Shown piece by piece: positions 44,901 through 54,300 of a stretch of DNA of 64,000 nucleotides. The notes beneath the pieces were generated by a model, which made no database searches, was not told the origin of the DNA, and saw nothing but the letters and a program-made list of their open reading frames with translations. Source of the stretch: CAISCU01 sp943361925 (GTDB lineage Bacteria > Bacteroidota > Bacteroidia > UKL13-3). Location: positions 72,391 to 136,390 of the forward strand of contig CALRIT020000011.1 of assembly GCA_943361925.1 (NCBI GenBank), written 5' to 3'. Position numbers and translations under genes: made by a program. Every line of letters begins with the position of its first letter. Position 1 is the first letter of the stretch.

Positions 44901-44981
44901 AATATGGGTGCTCAAAATATTACCTATTTAACACCACCTCAGGAAAAATCTTACACTATTCAGTTAAATCTTGAGTTTTAA
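41943..44981 (+). CDS. SusC/RagA-family TonB-linked outer-membrane transporter
   Basis: SusC-like proteins are TonB-dependent channels that import oligosaccharides held by the SusD-like lid. The 1012-residue protein has a signal peptide, a carboxypeptidase-like beta-sandwich (IRGVITDNKKEAVIGATVKV), the TonB box region MDELVVVGYGVQRK, and a plug with GDPLYVVDGIPI and ESVEILKDAAANAIYGSRGA. The rest is a 22-strand barrel ending in NLEF. The glucan enzymes around it suggest a malto-oligosaccharide substrate. Confidence 0.95.
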   Translation: MKQKLLIFLFLLIGVSMAHAQSIRGVITDNKKEAVIGATVKVEGTTTGAVTDALGAFEIKGLKPGNYKLKISSVGYSSIVKEVTLGTSSVNIEVVMKEDLKQMDELVVVGYGVQRKREVTGAVSKIGGKELNDLPVPSFEAAMQGKAAGVQVTVGSGMAGAASIVRVRGISSISASGDPLYVVDGIPITQDYFMLGNSGGMNNNPLATLNPDDIESVEILKDAAANAIYGSRGANGVILITTKRAKKPGWKLTASARAGVSLPTARPRMLNSKEWLQLNQEAWENDGNAGRATLPGGMTYAQANSNNTDWVDETIHTGFKHGYTFGAAKGGEKLNTQMNISYDDNGSYLRGNNFVRTTGRLNMDYKANKWIKFGYNSSLSSGVNNRVNAAWSGGLGAAMSTALPIYPIKNADGTWYRGGSNPVRDMNNMKWRTEELRALNGISVDITPVKNLIVRGQASYDYMNLQDDQWRSSEITGQANDGDAYRGMAFVKNFNYYATATYLSKIGENHSFSVMAGNEYQRANTLRRRTFASNVPDLYVKSPEFLLTSPVYVDNGTNWAFLSYFGRANYDYKGKINVQAVYRVDASSRFGENYRWATFPSLSAGWIISEEKFLKDNRNISFLKIRAGWGRSGNSGIPDDARYGTYSSASNNITYNGNPTLFPTKLPNPNLRWETSDNFDIGLEVGFLKDRISIEADYYEKRTKDVLMELSIPASVGFPTYWSNVGGILNRGFEFSVKSKNIMTKNFQWSTNFNVARNYNEITSIGVYSEDAVSGGTNDTRVVVGQAVGTNYLIRWSRVDPATGRPIYLDINGNETFVYNNSNRTAVGKILPDAIGGITNNLRYKNWDLSMLVVFSVGSNIYESSQKRQASLITDWNMDPRVYDRWRTPGDVAKFPRLTKDFRTYGLPDEWSNTTLWLKDGSYARLRNLTLAYNVPAATCKRMHIASLRISAIATNVFTLTNYDGLDPEIGRDSEGGGTGALNTSRNMGAQNITYLTPPQEKSYTIQLNLEF

Positions 44982-45013
44982 TTAGTTTGTCTTAAAAAGT
45001 AAAAAAAAGAATT

Positions 45014-46393
45014 ATGAAGAGAATATTTATAATAGCATTAGCCCTTCTTTCACTTAGCTCTTGCCGCAAATGGTTAGATGTGAAGCCTGAAGGTGTGCAA
45101 TTGGAAGAAGATGCTGTAAAAAATCAAGCTGATTTGCAAGCATTGCTCAATTCAACTTATGATGCATTAGCAAATCAATACAACGGACAAGTTCAATTGT
45201 TCAATGAATTATTAGGAGATAACCTAGAAAGACCTCAAAGTGGTTTTGTTGTTCCAATTTATTTAAGAACAACCAATTTCTTTAATGCTGATGTAGGTGG
45301 TTTATATACTGAAATGTACAGACCGGTTTTTCGTATCAATTATCTTTTAGAAAAATTGAATGAAAAAAGCATCGTAGTTGATCCTGTTTCAGAGCAAAAA
45401 ATGATTGCTGAAGGTAAGTTTTTAAGAGCTTTAGCTCATTTCGATATCGTTCGTCTTTGGGCTCAACCTTATGGTTACACTCCAGATAACTCTCATCCTG
45501 GAATTGTAATTAAAAAGAGTTCAAATACAGACCCATTGCCTCGTTCTTCTGTTGCAGCTGTTTACGATTTTATTATTTCTGATTTAAATGATGCCATAGC
45601 AAACCTCCCTGAATCAAACGGAAATTATGCTAATAAAAACGCTGCTAGAGCTTTGTTGGCAAAAGTGTATTTCCAAATGAATAATTATACAAAGACCAAA
45701 GAATTATGTGATGTAGTAATTCCTGCATATTCAATTGATACAACTTTAAATCGTTTCGAAAATGCATTAACTTCTTCTGAAAATATCTTCAGTTTTGTAA
45801 GCACAAGTACTCAAGATAACCGTGCTTCAAGATTTATCGGTAATTTTAGAATTGTTAATCCGGCAAACCCTGCTCCATACAGATTATCTAGAAGTATGTA
45901 TTTAGCTGGTACTGCTGATGCTGCAGATAGACGTTCTAATTTTTATGCTATATTTAATGCTGGAACAAGCACCGAAACTTATGGCATTAAAAAGTTTGAT
46001 TTTGACTTCTTAAGCGTGCCTATGATTTATTTAACACAATTGAAATTAATGCGTGCAGAAGCTAATGCTCAATTAGGTTCTGATTTAACCACTGCTATTG
46101 ATGATGTGAATGCAATTATTAGCAGAGCTTATGGTTCGAATGTAAATAACTTACCTGCTAATGCTTCTGCTTCACAAATCATTGCAGAGGCTCGTAAACA
46201 ACGTCGTTTAGAGTTTCCAATTGAAGGTGAGCGTACTCAGGATTTGAAAAGAATTGGTGCTAAAGAAGATCCAACAGGTTCTTCTTTTAAAATCCGTGAT
46301 TCAAGATGGAATTGCCCGGGATTAGCTTTACAGTTTCCGGTAAATGAACGTACCAGCATTTTTGTTTTTAATGAAGAAGGTAATTGCGAATAA
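45014..46393 (+). CDS. SusD/RagB-family nutrient-binding lipoprotein
   Basis: The protein is the surface lid of the SusC channel and binds the glycan. The signal peptide ends in a lipobox (LSLSSCRKW). The SusD TPR-like fold shows KFLRALAHFDIVRLWAQPYG, the AARALLAKVYFQMNNYTKTK helices, and the typical C-terminal EARKQRRLEFPIEGERTQDL. The 459-residue length is normal. It follows the susC-like gene after 32 bases. Confidence 0.95.
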   Translation: MKRIFIIALALLSLSSCRKWLDVKPEGVQLEEDAVKNQADLQALLNSTYDALANQYNGQVQLFNELLGDNLERPQSGFVVPIYLRTTNFFNADVGGLYTEMYRPVFRINYLLEKLNEKSIVVDPVSEQKMIAEGKFLRALAHFDIVRLWAQPYGYTPDNSHPGIVIKKSSNTDPLPRSSVAAVYDFIISDLNDAIANLPESNGNYANKNAARALLAKVYFQMNNYTKTKELCDVVIPAYSIDTTLNRFENALTSSENIFSFVSTSTQDNRASRFIGNFRIVNPANPAPYRLSRSMYLAGTADAADRRSNFYAIFNAGTSTETYGIKKFDFDFLSVPMIYLTQLKLMRAEANAQLGSDLTTAIDDVNAIISRAYGSNVNNLPANASASQIIAEARKQRRLEFPIEGERTQDLKRIGAKEDPTGSSFKIRDSRWNCPGLALQFPVNERTSIFVFNEEGNCE

Positions 46394-46403
46394 TTTAATT
46401 TTT

Positions 46404-46892
46404 ATGAAAAAAATACTTGTTTTAACATTACTTACAGGTCTGATTTTTTCAGCTTGTAAAAAGGAGCTGAAAGAAATTGGTGCTCCTGCTAATAAAGTTG
46501 AGGGAATAAAAGCATCATGGACAATGGTTCAAGCTGTTCAAATTGATGAAAGATCCTTAACCAGAGAATCCTATAATCTAACTAATTATTTCAGCTCAAA
46601 AGGTAATATGCCAAATATCACTTTTACTGATAATACATTTTCAGTAGATACAAGCGGTGTTCCTGTAAATTATTTCGGTGGTACTTCAGGAACTTGGTCT
46701 TTCGATGATCCTAATGCTCCTTTATATGTAACCTTTAAATCTATTGAAGGAAACACTGTAATTTTTAAATTGGGCGGTCCAATTCGTCCTCAAGATAATT
46801 TGAAATTTGTACGTGAAGTATTTTTACAATGCAAAGCAGATAAAGCTCCGGCATTGGCTTCTAGTTTCGTTTTAACATTTAATAGAAAATAA
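46404..46892 (+). CDS. Lipoprotein of the Sus-like operon (DUF5004-like)
   Basis: A lipoprotein signal peptide (LLTGLIFSACKKE) is followed by a lipocalin-like beta-sandwich domain (VEGIKASWTMVQAVQIDERS, WSFDDPNAPLYVTFK, VREVFLQCKADKAP), similar to DUF5004 proteins that often accompany SusCD. It may be a surface glycan-binding protein in the position of SusE. I chose the ATG at 46404, which is ten bases after the SusD stop. Confidence 0.65.
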   Translation: MKKILVLTLLTGLIFSACKKELKEIGAPANKVEGIKASWTMVQAVQIDERSLTRESYNLTNYFSSKGNMPNITFTDNTFSVDTSGVPVNYFGGTSGTWSFDDPNAPLYVTFKSIEGNTVIFKLGGPIRPQDNLKFVREVFLQCKADKAPALASSFVLTFNRK

Positions 46893-46894
46893 TC

Positions 46895-47764
46895 ATGAAC
46901 TCAATAAAAAGAATTTTGACTGTTGCCTTCATGGCTTGTTTTTCTCTTGGCGTTTTTGGTCAGGCTGCCTGGGTTGAACCAGAAGATCCAGATGTTACTC
47001 AACCAATCAGATTATATGTTGATTTTGATAAAACAACCAATACTTCTTGTAAAGATTTACCGGGTCCATTTCATATCTGGACTTGGAGTCCTGCTGAATT
47101 AGGTGCTAGTAGTCCTAAAGTTAATGGTACCGGCGATAAACCTTGGAAAAGTTCAAATGATGTTCTGGTTATGAAAAAGGATGAATCAAAAGGACCAAAG
47201 GTTTGGTATTATGAAATGATTCCTACTGAATTTTATGAAGTTCCGGCTTCTGATATTTATTCTAAAGGAATTAAATTTCTTGCTAAACCAAAAGATGGCG
47301 GTGGTTATGGTGAACCTGATTTAAAAACAGAAGATTTCACTATTACTATTTCTGCTCCTAAATTGGTAAGAGGTTTTATCTATCAATTTCCAGCTATCAT
47401 CAATGAAAATGAATTAACTACTTTGATTTATAACAATCCTGTTGATACAAATCCGGGTATGAAAGATTTAGCCGCTAACGATGCTTTTATGTGGATTAAA
47501 TGTACTGCTACAGATACTGTTTCTGCAACTACAGTTACTTATCAACCAGCTTCTTTCTTTTTAGCAGCAAATAATCCTAAACTTCAAATGATGAAGGATG
47601 AAGCAACAGGAATGTTCTCATTAACAATGATTCCCCGTGAATTTTTTGGTTTGAAACCTTCTGAAAAGGTAAAAGAAATAGAATGTACTGTAAGAAGAAA
47701 AGTTTATACCTCAGCGCTAGATAGAACTATTGAACAACCCAAGTTCAAGGCAGGCTGTAAATAG
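46895..47764 (+). CDS. Exported two-repeat protein, possible glycan-binding accessory
   Basis: The 289-residue protein has a cleavable signal peptide (MACFSLGVFGQ) and no lipobox. It consists of two related parts: WYYEMIPTEFYEVPASDIY in the first and FSLTMIPREFFGLKPSEKV in the second, each following a segment that begins with strand residues such as LYVDFDKTTN and TLIYNNPVD. It follows the DUF5004-like gene by two bases, so it is co-translated with the Sus-like set and holds the place of a SusF-like protein. No family name can be given. Confidence 0.6.
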   Translation: MNSIKRILTVAFMACFSLGVFGQAAWVEPEDPDVTQPIRLYVDFDKTTNTSCKDLPGPFHIWTWSPAELGASSPKVNGTGDKPWKSSNDVLVMKKDESKGPKVWYYEMIPTEFYEVPASDIYSKGIKFLAKPKDGGGYGEPDLKTEDFTITISAPKLVRGFIYQFPAIINENELTTLIYNNPVDTNPGMKDLAANDAFMWIKCTATDTVSATTVTYQPASFFLAANNPKLQMMKDEATGMFSLTMIPREFFGLKPSEKVKEIECTVRRKVYTSALDRTIEQPKFKAGCK

Positions 47765-47982
47765 GTTTTTGGTGGTCATTGTTTTTTTTAATTTCAGATA
47801 GTTGTCAATAACAATTGTTTAATTATTTTCATCGATTAAGATTTGATTTTAATTAATATATGTTCAGAAACAAGGCCATCTTTGTCGTTGCTGCCAATTT
47901 GAAGTATTTTAGATACATCTAATTTGGCAGTGCCTAAAATCTGACCTGTTTCTGAATTTACAGCCAGCTGTAAATAGGTTTT
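47754..47982. repeat. 16-base direct repeats flanking a 197-base insert
   Basis: The sequence GCTGTAAATAGGTTTT occurs at 47754-47769, spanning the stop codon of the two-repeat protein, and again at 47967-47982. The second copy also mimics the end of that gene (it reads F-T-A-S-C-K-stop against F-K-A-G-C-K-stop). The normal terminator follows the second copy. This looks like a short insertion or duplication between stop codon and terminator. Confidence 0.6.
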
Positions 47983-47991
47983 ATTAAAAAT
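47836..47991 (-). pseudogene. Antisense fragment of a protein C-terminus
   Basis: On the minus strand an uninterrupted frame reads like a genuine protein end: TYLQLAVNSETGQILGTAKL, then VSKILQIGSNDKDGLVSEH and IKIKS-stop. Upstream it runs straight into a stop codon, and no start is present. It appears to be the 3' remnant of a gene brought in with the insert between the direct repeats. The family is not recognised. Confidence 0.35.
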
Positions 47992-48000
47992 TTATCGAAA

Positions 48001-48037
48001 AAATGCAACTTCATAACTTTTGAAGTTGCATTTTTGC
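48001..48037 (+). terminator. Terminator of the Sus-like operon
   Basis: A perfect 13-base stem, AAATGCAACTTCA/TGAAGTTGCATTT, with a seven-base loop is followed by T. It is displaced about 240 bases from the last stop codon because of the insert between. Confidence 0.85.
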
Positions 48038-48051
48038 TTTTAGAATAGTGT

Positions 48052-48684
48052 ATGAATATAAAAGCTCAGGTCGGTTTACTAGTTCCTTATTTAATTTTTC
48101 TCCTTCTGGGAGCTTATTTCTCAGTCATTTTTACTCAAAACCAAATCAGTCTTGCCGTTAATTCAATTCATCAGCCAATTTTAGATAGTATCAATAAATT
48201 CGGAACTTATCTTGGAGATGGATTTTTTATTATTGTTATGGCTTTGATTTTATTCTTTTTTGATAAAAAATTGGCTGTCACAATTCTTTTATCCTATGCA
48301 ATTAGCTCAGGTTTGGTGCAAACACTAAAACATACTGTTTTTTCTGATTTTCATCGCCCAATGCATTACCTGTCTGAAATTTCAGGTATACATATTGTTG
48401 ATGGAGTTGAAATGAATTATCATAATAGTTTTCCATCCGGACATACAACAGCGGCTTTTTCTTTTTTTATTGTATTAGCGTTTTACTTCAAAGAACAATG
48501 GCTGAAATCTTTGTTTGTTTTGCTTGCAATTTTTGTGGCATTTACCAGAGTATATTTACTTCAACATTTTTTAATTGATACGCTTGTAGGTTCTATTTTT
48601 GGAAGCACTTTTGCCTTTCTGTTTTATTATTTGATTTTTATAAAAGATTTAAAATTTCCTTTTAAGAAGTATGCAAATTCGTGA
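48052..48684 (+). CDS. PAP2-family membrane phosphatase
   Basis: The 210-residue protein has about five membrane helices and the three PAP2 motifs: KHTVFSDFHRP, SFPSGHTTAAFS and TRVYLLQHFLIDTLVGS. These enzymes remove phosphate from lipids such as undecaprenyl pyrophosphate, phosphatidic acid or lipid A. The downstream gene, which overlaps it by 14 bases, encodes an ArnT-like glycosyltransferase that uses a lipid-linked sugar, so a role in lipid A or lipid carrier metabolism is likely. Confidence 0.88.
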   Translation: MNIKAQVGLLVPYLIFLLLGAYFSVIFTQNQISLAVNSIHQPILDSINKFGTYLGDGFFIIVMALILFFFDKKLAVTILLSYAISSGLVQTLKHTVFSDFHRPMHYLSEISGIHIVDGVEMNYHNSFPSGHTTAAFSFFIVLAFYFKEQWLKSLFVLLAIFVAFTRVYLLQHFLIDTLVGSIFGSTFAFLFYYLIFIKDLKFPFKKYANS

Positions 48685-50311
48685 GTTTATAAAAAAGTTC
48701 GATTGGCTGATTGTTGTTATTTGGGCTTGTTTACTTTTTATTCCTTTTTTAGGTTCCGTTCATCTTTTTGATTGGGATGAAATCAATTTTGCTGAGTCAG
48801 CTCGAGAAATGTTACTTACGGGAAACTACCAGAAGGTTCAAATAAATTTTGTTCCTTTTATGGAGAAACCGCCATTGTTCTTTTGGTTACAGGTGCTTTC
48901 AATGAAAATTTTTGGAGTTAATGAATTTGCAGCTCGTTTTCCAAATGCATTGGTTGGAATTGCAACTTTGTCACTAGTATTTCAAATAGGAAAGAAAATT
49001 CATGGTAGAAGTTTAGCTTTTTTCTGGGTTTTATTAATTACAGGTTCCATCACTCCGCATTTGTACTTCAAATCAGGTATCATCGATCCGTTATATAATT
49101 TGTTTATTTTTTGCTCTATTTATCAGTTTTTTCTTTTTACAGGAAATGAAAATAAAACCAAACATTCATGGTTAATGGGCTTGTTTATGGGATTGGCAAT
49201 TATTACAAAAGGACCTGTTGCTGTTATAATTGTTCTGCTTAGTTTTATTGTTTACTGGGCTTTAAACAGATTTAAACTATTTTTCTCATGGAAAGATATT
49301 CTTAGGGTTTTTGTTTCATCATTGTTGGTTAGTATAATTTGGTTTGGTTATGAAACCCTGCAAAATGGACCTTCTTTTTTAGTTGAATTTTTTAAGTATC
49401 AGGTCGATCTTTTTGTAAATCCGGTTGCAGGTCATGGACAACCTTTTTATTACCATCCAATTGTACTTTTACTTGGAGCATTTCCTTCTTCAATTATTGC
49501 TTTAAAAATATTGTTCAATCGAAGTAAGTCTAATGAAGGAACCGAACATGCCAGGTTTTTAGGAATGATGCAAATTATGTTTTGGGTAGTTTTGATATTG
49601 TTCAGTGTGGTGACTACCAAAATTGTTCATTATAGCTCACTTTGTTATATTCCTTTGACATTTATGGCTGCTTATCAGATCATCATATTGTTTGAAAAAG
49701 CTGAACCTTTTACCATTTGGCAAACCGGTTTAATTGGTTTAATTGGCTTTTTATTGGCAATGATTTTCATGGTGATTCCATTTATAGATTCTTTTAAAAT
49801 TGATTTACTTCCTGCAATTAATGATGAGTTTGCAAAAGGAAATCTTTCTTTAGATGGCGGCTGGAAAGGTTATGAAGCTTATCCGGGAGTGCTTCTTTTA
49901 ATTACAGTTTTAATGGCAATTGCTCAGCTATTTAAGCATGAAACCCTGAAAGGTAGTTTCCTTCTTTTATTGTTTATGTCGTTTTTTATACCAATCGTCT
50001 TAAAAGTAATTGCACCAAGAATTGAAACTTATTCTCAAAATTCTGCAATTGAATTCTACAAAAGCATTGAAGACCAAGATTGTTATGTAGAAACAGTTGG
50101 ATTTAAAAGTTATGCGCAATACTTCTATAAAAAGGTTCAGCCTTGGCATGCAAAATCTGAAGACGAATCTTGGTTGATGTCAAGTAAAATCGATAAACCT
50201 GCTTATTTTGTTTTAAAGGAAGGTAATCTCGAAAACCACATAAATGCAGAGATGAAGGAATTGTACAGAAAAGGTGGATTTGTGTTTTTTAAAAGGGAAG
50301 TGCCTCAATAA
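48671..50311 (+). CDS. GT39/ArnT-like membrane glycosyltransferase
   Basis: The 546-residue protein has about 12 hydrophobic helices and the GT39/PMT_2 N-terminal pattern: HLFDWDEINFAESAREML, with the acidic residues of the first periplasmic loop, then FMEKPPLFFWLQVLSMKIFG and NEFAARFPNAL. Such enzymes transfer a sugar from a polyprenyl phosphate carrier to lipid A, protein or glycan outside the inner membrane. The acceptor is unknown. It abuts the convergent tsaD gene with no gap. Confidence 0.88.
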   Translation: MQIREFIKKFDWLIVVIWACLLFIPFLGSVHLFDWDEINFAESAREMLLTGNYQKVQINFVPFMEKPPLFFWLQVLSMKIFGVNEFAARFPNALVGIATLSLVFQIGKKIHGRSLAFFWVLLITGSITPHLYFKSGIIDPLYNLFIFCSIYQFFLFTGNENKTKHSWLMGLFMGLAIITKGPVAVIIVLLSFIVYWALNRFKLFFSWKDILRVFVSSLLVSIIWFGYETLQNGPSFLVEFFKYQVDLFVNPVAGHGQPFYYHPIVLLLGAFPSSIIALKILFNRSKSNEGTEHARFLGMMQIMFWVVLILFSVVTTKIVHYSSLCYIPLTFMAAYQIIILFEKAEPFTIWQTGLIGLIGFLLAMIFMVIPFIDSFKIDLLPAINDEFAKGNLSLDGGWKGYEAYPGVLLLITVLMAIAQLFKHETLKGSFLLLLFMSFFIPIVLKVIAPRIETYSQNSAIEFYKSIEDQDCYVETVGFKSYAQYFYKKVQPWHAKSEDESWLMSSKIDKPAYFVLKEGNLENHINAEMKELYRKGGFVFFKREVPQ

Positions 50312-51337
50312 TCACCTAGCAAAAGGCGCTGTATCCAGCTTCTCAAAAACTTCTCTTTGGAATAAAATATCTCCTGCCATTGCAATCATTCCTGCATTAT
50401 CAGTACAATATTCAAATGCCGGAATAAAAGAGTGCATTTTCTTTTTTATCGCAAATTCTTCAATCCTCATTCTTAAATAAGAATTCGCTGAAACACCTCC
50501 TGCCAGAGAAATTTGTGTTATGCCGGTTTCTTTACAAGCTTTTTCCAGCTTTCTCATCAATTGTTCAACTATTGCATGCTGAATTGAGGCACAAATATCA
50601 TTCAGATTTTCTTCAATAAAACTGGAGTTCTTTTTTAATTCATCTCTAATAAAATATAAAAAAGATGTTTTCAATCCACTAAAACTATAGTCTAAGTCAG
50701 GCATTTGTGCAATAGGAAAATTGAATTTTTTAGGATTACCTTCTTTTCCATATTTATCAATTAATGGTCCTCCAGGATAAGGAAGATCTAATATTTTAGC
50801 TGCTTTGTCAAATGCTTCTCCTGCTGCATCATCAATAGTTTTTCCAATGATTTCTGCCTCAAAATAATCTTTCATTATCACCAGTTGGGTATGTCCACCG
50901 CTAACTGTTAAGCATAAAAACGGGAATTTTGGCTTGGGTTCATCAATAAAATGGGCTAAAACATGGGCTTGCATATGATGAACCCCAATTAATGGAATCC
51001 CTAAACTTTGAGCAAGTGATTTCGCAAATGATGCTCCAACCATTAATGAACCGATAAGCCCCGGACCTTTTGTGAAAGCAATTGCATGAAGTTGATTTTT
51101 AGTTATTTGGGCCTCTTTTAAGGCCTGGTTTACCAATGGAACAATGTGTTGCTGGTGTGCACGACTAGCCAATTCAGGAACAACTCCACCATATTGTTCA
51201 TGAATTTTTTGAGAGGCTACAAGATTACATTTCATCTCTCCGTTAACCATTATTGCAACTGCTGTATCGTCGCATGATGATTCAATGGCAAGAATTATCC
51301 TATCTTTGCCCGATATACCTTTTGCTTGAGCTTCCAA
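50312..51337 (-). CDS. tsaD: tRNA N6-adenosine threonylcarbamoyltransferase TsaD
   Basis: TsaD adds the threonylcarbamoyl group to A37 of ANN-decoding tRNAs. The 341-residue protein has ILAIESSCDDTAVAI at the start, the metal-binding HHMQAHVLAHF, LTVSGGHTQLV and LAGGVSANSYLR. The start codon seems to be TTG at 51337 because no ATG is in the right place; a TAGTTTTG box on the minus strand (51365-51358) fits this start. Confidence 0.95.
   Translation of the reverse strand: MEAQAKGISGKDRIILAIESSCDDTAVAIMVNGEMKCNLVASQKIHEQYGGVVPELASRAHQQHIVPLVNQALKEAQITKNQLHAIAFTKGPGLIGSLMVGASFAKSLAQSLGIPLIGVHHMQAHVLAHFIDEPKPKFPFLCLTVSGGHTQLVIMKDYFEAEIIGKTIDDAAGEAFDKAAKILDLPYPGGPLIDKYGKEGNPKKFNFPIAQMPDLDYSFSGLKTSFLYFIRDELKKNSSFIEENLNDICASIQHAIVEQLMRKLEKACKETGITQISLAGGVSANSYLRMRIEEFAIKKKMHSFIPAFEYCTDNAGMIAMAGDILFQREVFEKLDTAPFAR
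51301..51308 (+). promoter_or_regulatory. Probable -7 promoter element of the TamB-like gene
   Basis: TATCTTTG followed by CCC is a typical -7 element. It lies within the first codons of the divergent tsaD gene, about 60 bases before the GTG start at 51373. No -33 TTTG is seen at the right spacing, so confidence is limited. Confidence 0.4.
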
Positions 51338-51357
51338 GATTTTTTTACTAAGTTGGG

Positions 51358-51365
51358 CAAAACTA
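51358..51365 (-). promoter_or_regulatory. Probable -7 promoter element of tsaD
   Basis: TAGTTTTG on the minus strand lies 20 bases before the TTG start of tsaD. It overlaps the leader of the divergent TamB-like gene. No -33 element is obvious. Confidence 0.4.
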
Positions 51366-51372
51366 CAATTAA

Positions 51373-54300
51373 GTGTTTAAAAAGTTAATTAAAATAAGCT
51401 ATTCTGTTTTGGCGGTCTTTGTTGGACTGCTACTGCTGGCTTATGTTCTTTTTAGTAGTTTCGCTTTTCAAAATTATATTACTTCGAGAATTAGTAATTA
51501 TGTCAATGATAAATACCATACCCGAATTTCAATCGGAGAAATAAGTTATGATGGCTGGTCTTATTTTTCTCTAAGAAAAGTAATGATGGGTGATACCAAA
51601 TCCGATACATTATTCTATGCAGGTAGATTACAGTTTAATTTAGCAGGTATTCAAATCGATTCATTAAAGTTTAAACTGAACCATGTTGTGCTCGATGAAG
51701 GTTTATGTAAAATCACAACTTATAAAGATTCTACTTTTAGTTTTGATGCAATTAATGCCTTCATGGATCCCAATGATACCATTCCTCCTGATCCAAATGC
51801 GCCGCCTTTTGTACTCGAATTAAAGAACTTGGAGTGCATGGATACACGCTTCATTATGATTGATTCTACCCAAGAATTTTATACTGAAGGTTATGATCCT
51901 TTTAATATGTTGGTTACCGACATCAATTTTAGGTCGAGAAACTTTCAGATTATAGAAGATTCACTTCATTTTGATTTACATAATTTCACCTGTAAAGAAA
52001 AATCAGGCTTTGAAATTAAACGTTTGGAGGCTATCGCAATGGTTTCCGCTACTACAATCAGACTCGATAAAATGGAAATGGTAACCAAACATTCTGTTTT
52101 GAGAGATTATTTTAGTTTGGATTATAAGAGTTGGAAAGATTATGCTGATTTTGAAAACAAAGTGAAGTTTAATCTGAAGTTAAAAGATTGTGATGTCGAT
52201 TTTAAAGACATTGTTTATTTCGCCCCGTTTTTAAAGGAATATGATTATAAAGCAAAAGTTTCCGGTTTAGCGAAAGGTCCATTAGCAAGTCTTCATATCA
52301 CAAATATAAAAGCCTCACATGGCAAGGATACCTATTTTGAAGGGAACGCCAGACTGAATGGATTACCTGATATTGACCATACTTTTATGGATATTGAAGC
52401 AGAATATGCTTCAAGTAATAAAAGTGAAATTCAAACCATTTCCGGTATAGAAATGCCTGAAATACTGAATGAATTAGGTAAGATTGTATATAAAGGAAGA
52501 TATACCGGTTTTTATACAGATTTCGTGAGTTTTGGTGATGTTGAAACTCGTTTTGGAAACATCAAAACCGACTTAAATATGAAGCTTCCCGAAAATGTTA
52601 TGGATGCTTCTTATTCAGGTTCCATGCAACTATCTCATTTTGATATTGGCTCTTTTTTGAAGAATAATTCTTTGGGTTTAGTTAGTCTTTCAGGAAGTGT
52701 TCAGGGAAAAGGATTTGATTTGGAACATTTAAATTCTCAATTTGATATTACAGCTTCTGAGTTCGATTTTAATAAATACAAATATTCTGAAATTGATATT
52801 AGTGCAAATGCCAGGAACAAAAAGTTTGAAACTGTATTTGATATAAATGACAGTAATTTAATTTTTTCAGGTGAGGCCATTGTTGATATGGCAAAACCAT
52901 TTAAGTATATCAAAGTAAATTCAGTTTTAGAAGATGCAAATCCTGATGCGCTGCATTTTATAAGTGGAGTTGATCATTTAGGATTTGATATTAATAGTGA
53001 TTTTTATTTCAAAGACCTCGATGAAAATTATGGCACAATTGATATAAATAATACGCATTATGAAAAAAATGCCTACAGTTATAGAATCAGTAATCTCACT
53101 TTAACAGCTCAAAATGGAAATGAAAAAATGCTTAGCCTTAAAGGTGATTATGTTGATGCATTTATAAAAGGTCAGTATAATTTTGATTACTTATATGAGC
53201 AGGTTTATAATATGGTTGCCGGAGTAATCCCAAATTACATTGCAAAGAAAAATCTGAAGCAATACCCGGAACAGGATTTTACTTTTAAAGTTGAATTATA
53301 CTCAACCCAAAATATTTCACCATTGTTTTTTCCGGGTTACAATGCAACTCAGGTTGATTTAAAGGGCCAAGTTCGTTCACCAAATAATACATTTTTGGTT
53401 CAAGGTGGAATTGGAAGTTTAAATGCAGAAGGATTAATCTTCAACTCAAATACACTGAAGTTTTTAGTGAATGAAAAAAAGGAATTGAACTTACTTTATG
53501 GTGTTAAAAGTATAGGTAAAAAAGATACTTTATTTGTGGGTGATGTTGGATTAAAATTCGATGGCTTTAATAATGTAGGTGAGGCAATTTGGTTTATCCG
53601 TGATTCAAATAGTATTGTAAATGCAGAATTTGAACATGCTATAAAATTCAATAAAGGCGATGAAATTATTGCTGATATTCATTCCGGTATCATAGGTAAA
53701 GGAGCTCAATGGTGGAATTTAAATGAGGGTGAATTACTCATGCTTAAAGACGATATTCTTTACTTTCAGGAACTGATTTTACAAAGAAATAAACAACAGG
53801 TTAAAGTTGATGGTTTATATGCTTTAACAGGAAATAAAAAGAATATTAGTTTAAGTCTGACTGATTTTGATTTAGCCGGAATTCAACAATTTATACCTGA
53901 TTTAGGTGTAAAGCCCGGAGGTTTAACAGATGGATTTTTAATCTATAAAAATATTGGCCGACATGAAGTGATTATTGGAGATATGGTGGCCAAAAATCTT
54001 AGTCTTGACAGTGATACCCTGGGTTCATTTAAAATTAATACCGGTTATAATGAAGAGGAAGAAAAAGTCCTTATTACTGTTCAATCTTCAGATGGTAAAA
54101 TTAAAAACCTAAAGGGTGTTGGTTATTATGATATCATGAAAGATGCGATTGATTTTGAAATTAGTTTTTTAGAATCTGAGTTGAATTCATTTCAAGCTTT
54201 TGTGAAGGATTATGTGAAAATTTTAGATGGAAAAGGTGCATTAAACGGACATCTGTATGGTAAAATCTCTAATCCGAAATTTGAAGGTTCTTTGGTTTTA

